Source: Spirochaetales bacterium
Lineage (GTDB): Bacteria > Spirochaetota > Spirochaetia > Sphaerochaetales > Sphaerochaetaceae
Direction of reading: 5' to 3'
Assembly (NCBI GenBank): GCA_017632495.1
Contig: JAGBRG010000282.1
Span: 1-6,302, forward strand
Length of the DNA: 6,302 bases
Under the pieces are notes generated by a model that searched no databases, had not been told where the DNA came from, and saw only the letters and a list, made by a program, of their open reading frames with translations. Shown here one piece after another: positions 1-6,302 of the stretch. The position numbers and the translations under genes were made by a program. Each line of letters begins with the position of its first letter. Position 1 is the stretch's first letter.

Positions 1-1
1 A

Positions 2-280
2 CAGAACTTCTTTGACAAGGTTTTTGCCCTTGATACAGGAGAGGTGAGCGGAGTCATTGAAAGCAATGCCGGTTACCACATTGTCAAGGTTTCAGTCCAC
101 AACGAAGCCAAGTTCCTGGGCATCGATGACAAGACTTCACCTACAGCAGAGGGAACCGTCCGTGACTATATCGTAAACGGTCTTTACGAGGCAAAGATGA
201 ACGCAGTGTTCCAGCAGGCTTATCTTTCACTGATAACTGACCTGAAGAACTCCGCATCTATCAGATATCTCACCAAGTGA
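2..280 (+). CDS. Parvulin-type peptidyl-prolyl cis-trans isomerase, C-terminal part (5' end outside window)
   Basis: This frame is open from the left edge to a TGA at 278-280, giving 92 visible residues of a protein that began upstream. The segment GEVSGVIESNAGYHIVKV, starting about residue 14, matches the closing strand of the parvulin (PpiC/SurA/PrsA) rotamase fold, where a 'GEVS...GYHI/VKV' signature is typical. Parvulins isomerise Xaa-Pro bonds and in Gram-negative bacteria usually assist folding of exported or outer-membrane proteins. About 60 residues follow the domain end, predicted mostly helical by eye, as in family members with a C-terminal extension. The N-terminus is missing, so a signal peptide or membrane anchor, and hence the location, cannot be judged and no symbol is given. 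A GTG at 44 lies inside the domain and is not a start. The stop codon overlaps the nusB ribosome binding site, which suggests translational coupling within one operon. Confidence 0.85.
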   Translation, partial: QNFFDKVFALDTGEVSGVIESNAGYHIVKVSVHNEAKFLGIDDKTSPTAEGTVRDYIVNGLYEAKMNAVFQQAYLSLITDLKNSASIRYLTK

Positions 281-282
281 GG
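279..282 (+). promoter_or_regulatory. Ribosome binding site of nusB, overlapping the upstream stop codon
   Basis: GAGG lies 8 nt before the ATG at 291. Its first two bases are the last two of the TGA stop of the upstream isomerase. Ribosomes ending on the upstream gene would therefore be placed directly on the nusB initiation region. This supports the ATG at 291 as the start and an operon link. Confidence 0.7.
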
Positions 283-290
283 TCTATCTG

Positions 291-734
291 ATGAAATCAC
301 GACATCTGGCAAGGGCAATAGCCGTTCAGACACTTTATTCTCTGGATTTCAACGGAAGAATCCATGAGATTGCGCTTCCGTACTCTGAGCCTTTTGCAGG
401 CTACACAGAGGAGGAGCAGAAGGGTCTTGAGACGGATGTTGTCCTTTATGCCACTTTTCTCATTGATGGCGTTCTGAGCCATTTAAATGAGATTGATGAG
501 ATGATCAACCGTTTCTCATCAAAAAGAAGCATAGAGAATATAAACATCGTGGACAGAAACATCCTCAGAATCAGTTTCTATACCTTGCTTTACGGCAAGG
601 AGGTTCATCCCAGCATTGTAATAGATGAGGCTGTGAAGCTTTCACAGGAGTACAGTACCGAGGTGAACTACAGATTCATAAACGGACTTCTGGACACAGC
701 AGTGAGGCATTTGCATGATTCTTCTGAAAACTGA
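291..734 (+). CDS. nusB: Transcription antitermination protein NusB
   Basis: NusB is a small all-helical RNA-binding protein that, with NusE (ribosomal protein S10), binds boxA RNA and helps RNA polymerase read through rRNA operons. The 147-residue product has the usual family length. The N-terminal helix shows the R-x2-A-x3-LY-x2-D pattern (residues 8-19). The C-terminal half carries the diagnostic run: VDRNILRIS at 87-95, then HPSIVIDEAVKLSQEY at 106-121 (equivalent to the family's 'iP..VaINEAVELAK.Y'), then FINGLLD at 129-135 (family 'FVNGvLd'). The ATG at 291 is preceded by GAGG at good spacing, and little room exists for an earlier start because the upstream gene ends at 280. The 3' end overlaps map by 20 bp in a different frame. 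NusB is the only good match. Confidence 0.95.
   Translation: MKSRHLARAIAVQTLYSLDFNGRIHEIALPYSEPFAGYTEEEQKGLETDVVLYATFLIDGVLSHLNEIDEMINRFSSKRSIENINIVDRNILRISFYTLLYGKEVHPSIVIDEAVKLSQEYSTEVNYRFINGLLDTAVRHLHDSSEN
704..708 (+). promoter_or_regulatory. Ribosome binding site of map inside nusB
   Basis: GAGGC sits within the last codons of nusB with its core GAGG ending 7 nt before the ATG at 715. It supports the overlapping start of map and implies that map translation is coupled to nusB. Confidence 0.6.
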
Positions 735-1470
735 TCAGCAGATAGACGGAATCCGCAAATCCTGCAAGCTGCTTGCACAGCTTCTCGATTCGCTTGACGG
801 CAGAATTGTAAGCGGCATGTCCACATGGGACATAGACCAGATCTGCCATGAATTCATAATCAAACACGGAGGAAAGCCCGCTTTCCTTCATTACGAGGGT
901 TTCCCGGCAAGCGCTTGTGTAAGTGTCAATGAGGAAATAATTCACGGTATTCCAAAGAGAAAGAGAATAATCCATGACGGAGATATTGTCTCCGTGGATC
1001 TTGGAATCAACCTCAACGGATATTTTTCCGACAGCGCAAGAACCTTCCTTGTGGGAGATGTGAAACCTGAGGTAAAAAAGCTTGTAGAAGTCACTCGCGA
1101 GTGCCTTTACAAGGGAATCGCCGCTCTGGATAAGCCAAGATGCAGAATCCAGGATATCGGAAGTGCGGTTTATGAGCATGCCCACAGAAACGGATTCGGA
1201 GTAGTGCGTGAGTACTGCGGACACGGAGTGGGTCTTCATGTTCATGAAGAGCCTGAGATTCCGAATTATGTAAGTCCGTTCTCTCCGAACCCCCGCATCA
1301 GAGAGGGTATGGTGATTGCGATAGAGCCGATGATCAATCTCGGAAAAGATGGAATTATTGACATGCCGGACGGGTGGACAGTAGTCACAGCTGACGGAAA
1401 ACCCGCCGCGCATTGGGAACACACAGTAGCCATTACGGCAAACGGCCCGGAGATACTCACTCAGCTTTGA
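715..1470 (+). CDS. map: Methionine aminopeptidase, type I
   Basis: This cytoplasmic metalloenzyme removes the initiator methionine from new proteins whose second residue is small. The 251-residue length matches short type I bacterial enzymes, without the SH3-like N-terminal extension. All five expected dinuclear-metal ligands are present: D95 (in VSVDLG), D106 (in FSDSAR), H170 (in YCGHGVG), E204 (in IAIEPM) and E235 (in HWEHT). The substrate-contacting histidines are also present: H77 (in IIHGIP) and H177 (in HVHEEP). The protein should therefore be active. The ATG at 715 has a good ribosome binding site inside nusB, and the first residues (LLKTDQQIDGIRKSCKLL) fit the family's N-terminal helix, so the 20-bp overlap with nusB is believable. 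Two small hairpins follow the stop codon, so transcription may be reduced before the next gene. Confidence 0.97.
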   Translation: MILLKTDQQIDGIRKSCKLLAQLLDSLDGRIVSGMSTWDIDQICHEFIIKHGGKPAFLHYEGFPASACVSVNEEIIHGIPKRKRIIHDGDIVSVDLGINLNGYFSDSARTFLVGDVKPEVKKLVEVTRECLYKGIAALDKPRCRIQDIGSAVYEHAHRNGFGVVREYCGHGVGLHVHEEPEIPNYVSPFSPNPRIREGMVIAIEPMINLGKDGIIDMPDGWTVVTADGKPAAHWEHTVAITANGPEILTQL

Positions 1471-1473
1471 GTG
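1458..1473 (+). other. Small hairpin spanning the map stop codon
   Basis: CACTCA (1458-1463) and TGAGTG (1468-1473) are perfect 6-bp reverse complements around a GCTT loop; the TGA stop of map (1468-1470) is part of the right arm. It abuts a second hairpin at 1474-1488, so the two could stack coaxially in the RNA. It has no T-run of its own and may act with the second hairpin in termination or in protecting the upstream message from exonucleases. It is short and could be chance. Confidence 0.4.
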
Positions 1474-1493
1474 TGAGCTTCGGGCTCATTTTT
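1474..1493 (+). terminator. Compact candidate intrinsic terminator or attenuator after map
   Basis: TGAGC (1474-1478) pairs with GCTCA (1484-1488) around a TTCGG loop, followed at once by five T (1489-1493). Shifted pairing of C1478 with G1483 would make a C(UUCG)G tetraloop with one bulged G. The layout is that of a rho-independent terminator, but the stem is only 5 bp and the T-run is short. It is more likely leaky and lets some transcription through into the phosphoribosyltransferase gene at 1505. No separate promoter for that gene was recognised in the 34-bp gap. Confidence 0.5.
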
Positions 1494-1495
1494 AC

Positions 1496-1500
1496 GGAGG
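1496..1500 (+). promoter_or_regulatory. Strong ribosome binding site of the phosphoribosyltransferase
   Basis: GGAGG, in the longer run GGAGGAG at 1496-1502, lies 4 nt before the ATG at 1505. It is the clearest Shine-Dalgarno in the window and fixes the start. It follows the T-run of the candidate terminator within 3 bases. Confidence 0.75.
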
Positions 1501-1504
1501 AGAT

Positions 1505-2116
1505 ATGAAAGAGTTCATCCCACATGATGTAATCAGAGACAGCGCATTGAAACTTGCCCACAAAATGCATGTAGAGGACCATTTCATCCCTGATGTGATC
1601 TATGTGTCACTGAGAGGCGGAGTCTACATGGCGAACGTGTTTTCCGAATACTACAAGATGGTCTGCCTCAGGGAGCACAGACGTCCTGTTCTCTATGCGG
1701 CTGTCGTCGCCCGTTCATACAACGTCCTGAGAGACCAGACCCGCGTTCAGGTCGACGGCTGGACATATTCTCCGAAATATCTCAGATCAGGTGACAAGGT
1801 TCTTCTTGTCGATGACATTTTTGATACCGGGAACACCGTCAACAAACTTGCCGAGGTCATCATGGACAAGGGCATTCCCCGTGAGGATCTGAAAATCGCC
1901 GTCTATGACTACAAAGTTCCTCTCTACAAAGAGGAAAGTCCTCTCCCGGTCCAGCCTGACTACTGGTGCAGAAAGCACGTTCTCAAGAGCCCGGCCGATG
2001 AGAACTGGATCCATTATCTTTGCCATGAGTTCGTAGGTCTCACATCACAGGAGATTGACGAGCAATTCGCAGACCCCGAGGTCCGCGCCATTTTACACGA
2101 GGCAAGAGGAGAGTGA
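1505..2116 (+). CDS. Phosphoribosyltransferase, purine-salvage type (probable hypoxanthine/xanthine-guanine)
   Basis: Type I phosphoribosyltransferases attach the ribose phosphate of PRPP to a nitrogen base. The PRPP-binding loop is clear as VLLVDDIFDTGNT (residues 99-111), with the paired acids D103 and D104 after a hydrophobic strand. The pyrophosphate loop is seen as VSLRGGV (34-40), like the 'RGG' loop of Gpt/Hpt enzymes. After the PRPP loop, PDYWC (151-155) and ENWIHYLCHE (166-175) resemble the 'PDYxV...WIVFPWE' base-binding hood of xanthine/hypoxanthine enzymes. This argues for purine salvage rather than a ComF-like or pyrimidine regulatory protein. The exact base cannot be read from sequence, so no symbol is given. 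At 203 residues it is slightly longer than typical Gpt, with a helical tail. It may be cotranscribed with map through a weak terminator, and a strong hairpin follows its stop codon. Confidence 0.85.
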   Translation: MKEFIPHDVIRDSALKLAHKMHVEDHFIPDVIYVSLRGGVYMANVFSEYYKMVCLREHRRPVLYAAVVARSYNVLRDQTRVQVDGWTYSPKYLRSGDKVLLVDDIFDTGNTVNKLAEVIMDKGIPREDLKIAVYDYKVPLYKEESPLPVQPDYWCRKHVLKSPADENWIHYLCHEFVGLTSQEIDEQFADPEVRAILHEARGE

Positions 2117-2127
2117 AGCACAGGCTC

Positions 2128-4908
<2,781 letters not shown>

Positions 4909-5002
4909 ATTTATATAGTAATAAAAATTTGCAAAACAGAACAGATTACTTGGAACTTAGTTGTCTAATTCTGCTGCTCTTGTGTATAATATCTGTGTAA
5001 AT
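4909..5002. other. Divergent intergenic promoter region between secA and the CvpA-family gene
   Basis: This 94-bp gap must hold the start signals for both genes. On the + strand it contains a recognisable promoter (4961-4990). For secA on the - strand it is very AT-rich next to the start codon, with a TACTAT-like -10 candidate placed 6 nt before the ATG, but no believable -35 box was found. A TAGACA (- strand, 4967-4962) overlaps the + strand -35 box, yet no -10 box lies at the right distance. Neither gene has a Shine-Dalgarno sequence. An AACAG tandem pair (4935-4944) and an 8-bp palindrome TTTGCAAA (4928-4935) are minor features with no assigned role. Confidence 0.6.
4961..4990 (+). promoter_or_regulatory. 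Sigma-70-type promoter for the CvpA-family gene and downstream clamp-loader gene
   Basis: The -10 box is a perfect TATAAT (4985-4990). The -35 box is TTGTCT (4961-4966), four of six matches to TTGACA, with an 18-bp spacer. Transcription would begin around 4996-4999, only a few bases before the ATG at 5003. This would make the message nearly leaderless and rules out the upstream in-frame TTG at 4961 as the usual start. Confidence 0.6.
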
Positions 5003-5011
5003 ATGACACAG
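4993..5011. repeat. Inverted repeat over the predicted transcription start and cvpA start codon (candidate operator or 5' hairpin)
   Basis: CTGTGT (4993-4998) and ACACAG (5006-5011) are perfect 6-bp reverse complements with a 7-bp spacer that contains the ATG at 5003. TGTGTA also occurs just upstream at 4981-4986, overlapping the -10 box, and again at 4994-4999. As DNA it could be an operator next to the -10 box; as RNA it would put the start codon in the loop. It loosely recalls the TGTGA-N6-TCACA half-sites of CRP/FNR-family regulators, but the spacing and one base in each half do not fit. Chance is possible. Confidence 0.35.
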
Positions 5012-5494
5012 TATCTTAAAACTCTGGATTATATATTGTTCGTTATTCTCATGGTGGGAGGTATCTGGGGAGCTATCAAAGGCTTTCTTGATGAGCTTTC
5101 ATCCAAATTCGGTCTGATTCTGGGCTTCATGCTGGCTCTGATGTTCACTCATAGCCTTGCCCCTGTCTTTCAGTCCAAACTGGGATTGCCGATGTGGTTC
5201 GCAGCTTTTTTTGCGTACTTTATCATCTTCATCGCAGGATACCTACTTGTCAGAATCATCGGCTCAGTTCTTTTCAACATCGTTGATACTGCCAATATTT
5301 CTGTCATTGATAATATCCTGGGTTTCTTTCTGGGTCTTATCGAGGCATTCTGCTTGATTGCAGCCTTTGAATTTATCTTAGGCTATCAGAATCTGTTCAA
5401 TCTCAAGCCGATATTCGAGGAGAGTCTTTTTTCAAGCAAGCTGATTCTGCCTTTCGCCGACGCATGCGTCAATTTGATCAAGAACGCCATCTGA
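5003..5494 (+). CDS. CvpA-family integral membrane protein
   Basis: The predicted product has 163 residues, the usual size of CvpA-family proteins, which are inner-membrane proteins named for colicin V production in E. coli; their molecular role is poorly defined. Four hydrophobic segments are visible at about 9-26, 33-53, 64-86 and 103-127. The opening LDYILFVILMVGGIWGAIKGFLDEL matches the family pattern in which a first membrane helix is followed by 'G...G' and a short basic turn, and IDNILGFFLGLIEAF (102-116) matches the conserved 'D...G...G...g' fourth helix. The C-terminal 35 residues are amphipathic. The ATG at 5003 was chosen because the frame continues upstream only to a TTG at 4961, inside the promoter, and because the chosen start gives the normal family N-terminus. 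No Shine-Dalgarno is present. The clamp-loader gene follows 16 bp later, probably in the same operon. Confidence 0.8.
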   Translation: MTQYLKTLDYILFVILMVGGIWGAIKGFLDELSSKFGLILGFMLALMFTHSLAPVFQSKLGLPMWFAAFFAYFIIFIAGYLLVRIIGSVLFNIVDTANISVIDNILGFFLGLIEAFCLIAAFEFILGYQNLFNLKPIFEESLFSSKLILPFADACVNLIKNAI

Positions 5495-5510
5495 CAATTC
5501 GGGGGTTACT

Positions 5511-6302
5511 TTGTTCGGAACGTTGGAAAATACCCAGAAGGAAGTATCCTCTTTACTCGAAAGCCTGGTTCAATCAGGTGAGTTTCCCAACGCACTTTTG
5601 TTCTCAGGTTCCCCGTGTACGGGACGCATGTTCGCTTCAAGGCTTGTGTGTAAGGCTCTGGGAATTCCCGATGACAATGTTCTGATTGTCTCCGACAGAA
5701 ACCATGCCTATAGAATCAGAACAGCTATTTCTTTGTGTGAAAAGCAGAAAAACGGAAGCTCAAAGCGTTTTCTGAAGGATAATGTCTCTATTTTGCTTCA
5801 GCAGTACCACGGAGCTCTGATTGACAGCCAGAGCACTATAGCCGGAAAGAAAAAGTTCTCCGATGCTGCAGAAGTAAGCGACATTCTAAGAGACCTGGAC
5901 AGTGCGGAAGAGAAGCAACTTGAAGCTGTCTGCGAAAAGCTTTCAAAGGCTCTTTCTCCTCTGATTGATTCAAACCGAACTTCAGCTATATCCATAGGCC
6001 AGGTCAGGTCTATCAGGGACTGGTGCTCAACTTCGTCAATGGACGGGCAGGGGAAGATGGTGATAATAGAGGGCCTTGAGAATGCCGGAGACTCTGCTGT
6101 AAACGGTCTTTTGAAGACTCTGGAAGAGCCGCCAGAGGGCTGTCGCTTCATCCTTATCTCATCAAATTCCGGACGCATACCTGCAACTATCTTAAGCCGT
6201 GTTCAGAAAATACGATTTAGCGACCTTGATGACAAAAAGAGAGCTTTCATTCTCAATTCTCTTTTTGTAGATCCTTCTAAGTACTCAAGTCTTGAGGAGT
6301 TC
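5511..6302 (+). CDS. holB: DNA polymerase III clamp-loader subunit, delta-prime-like (3' end outside window)
   Basis: 264 codons are open to the right edge. The clearest signature is GLENAGDSAVNGLLKTLEEP (188-207), the AAA+ segment in which delta-prime and gamma/tau proteins read 'e.a.kmt..AaNaLLKtLEEPp'. It is followed by FILISSNSGRIPATILSRVQ (213-232), including the sensor strand and S229-R230 of the 'SRC' motif that supplies the arginine finger. The opening MFGTLENTQKEV matches the family start 'MF..L.GQ'. The P-loop region GSPCTGRM (33-40) has Arg in place of the catalytic Lys, and no four-cysteine zinc module is visible after it. Both fit a non-ATPase delta-prime better than DnaX; a divergent DnaX paralogue is less likely. 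The frame opens at 5478 and has no ATG before codon 40, so TTG at 5511 is taken as the start, with GGGGG (5501-5505) 5 nt upstream. It probably shares a promoter with the CvpA-family gene. Confidence 0.82.
   Translation, partial: MFGTLENTQKEVSSLLESLVQSGEFPNALLFSGSPCTGRMFASRLVCKALGIPDDNVLIVSDRNHAYRIRTAISLCEKQKNGSSKRFLKDNVSILLQQYHGALIDSQSTIAGKKKFSDAAEVSDILRDLDSAEEKQLEAVCEKLSKALSPLIDSNRTSAISIGQVRSIRDWCSTSSMDGQGKMVIIEGLENAGDSAVNGLLKTLEEPPEGCRFILISSNSGRIPATILSRVQKIRFSDLDDKKRAFILNSLFVDPSKYSSLEEF

Noticed and set aside
676..1422. Antisense open frame of 248 codons opposite map
   Set aside because: It lies almost entirely over map, whose metal ligands and family motifs are intact. The antisense translation shows no recognisable domain and no ribosome binding site was seen. 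Long antisense frames arise from codon bias in the real gene.
4961..5002. TTG at 4961 as the start of the CvpA-family protein (14 extra residues)
   Set aside because: The codon coincides with the -35 box and lies upstream of the predicted transcription start. The extra residues do not fit the family N-terminus, and no good ribosome binding site precedes it.
4993..5011. CRP/FNR binding site reading of the CTGTGT-N7-ACACAG repeat
   Set aside because: The distance between TGTG and CACA is 9 rather than 8 bases and the flanking A/T of the consensus is absent. Kept only as an unassigned inverted repeat.
5464..5685. + strand frame of 73 codons bridging the end of the CvpA-family gene and the clamp-loader start
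   Set aside because: It overlaps the true clamp-loader frame, which extends to the window edge with clear motifs. The short frame has no family signal.
5798..6178. Antisense open frame of 126 codons opposite the clamp-loader gene
   Set aside because: The + strand frame here carries the LLKTLEEP and SRV clamp-loader motifs. The antisense product is serine- and arginine-rich with no known domain.

Overview
The window reads as an ordinary, gene-dense bacterial housekeeping region with six protein genes and almost no spare DNA. The style of the SecA, the parvulin / NusB / methionine aminopeptidase cluster and the clamp-loader protein suggest a Gram-negative spirochaete, most likely Treponema-like. 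That is an inference from remembered family resemblance only; no search was possible. GC content looks mid-range by eye and was not computed.

Layout. Positions 1-2116 (+ strand) hold a tight co-directional cluster: the C-terminal end of a parvulin-type peptidyl-prolyl isomerase, nusB, map (overlapping nusB by 20 bp) and a purine-type phosphoribosyltransferase. The first three are very tightly packed: one stop codon forms part of the next ribosome binding site, and one gene overlap occurs. Two small back-to-back hairpins, the second followed by five T, separate map from the phosphoribosyltransferase. Positions 2128-4908 (- strand) hold a complete secA converging on that cluster. An 8-bp stem carrying the secA stop codon fills the 11-bp gap between the convergent genes and probably terminates both transcripts. 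Positions 4909-5002 are a 94-bp divergent promoter region. From 5003 to the right edge (+ strand) lie a CvpA-family membrane protein and a DNA polymerase III delta-prime-like clamp-loader subunit, which starts at a non-ATG codon and runs off the window.

Function. The genes serve protein folding (isomerase), rRNA/transcription antitermination (NusB), N-terminal methionine removal (Map), purine salvage (phosphoribosyltransferase), protein export (SecA) and replication (delta-prime). They share growth-related housekeeping roles rather than one pathway.

No new defence, mobile or biosynthetic system was found, nor any RNA gene, CRISPR array or insertion sequence. The points most worth a second look are the secA/cvpA divergent region (consensus -10 box 12 bp before a start codon, a palindrome around that start codon, and no Shine-Dalgarno for either gene), the clamp-loader gene (non-ATG start, Lys-to-Arg P-loop, no cysteine zinc cluster), and the hairpins between map and the phosphoribosyltransferase. 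No stretch longer than 300 bases lacks a gene.
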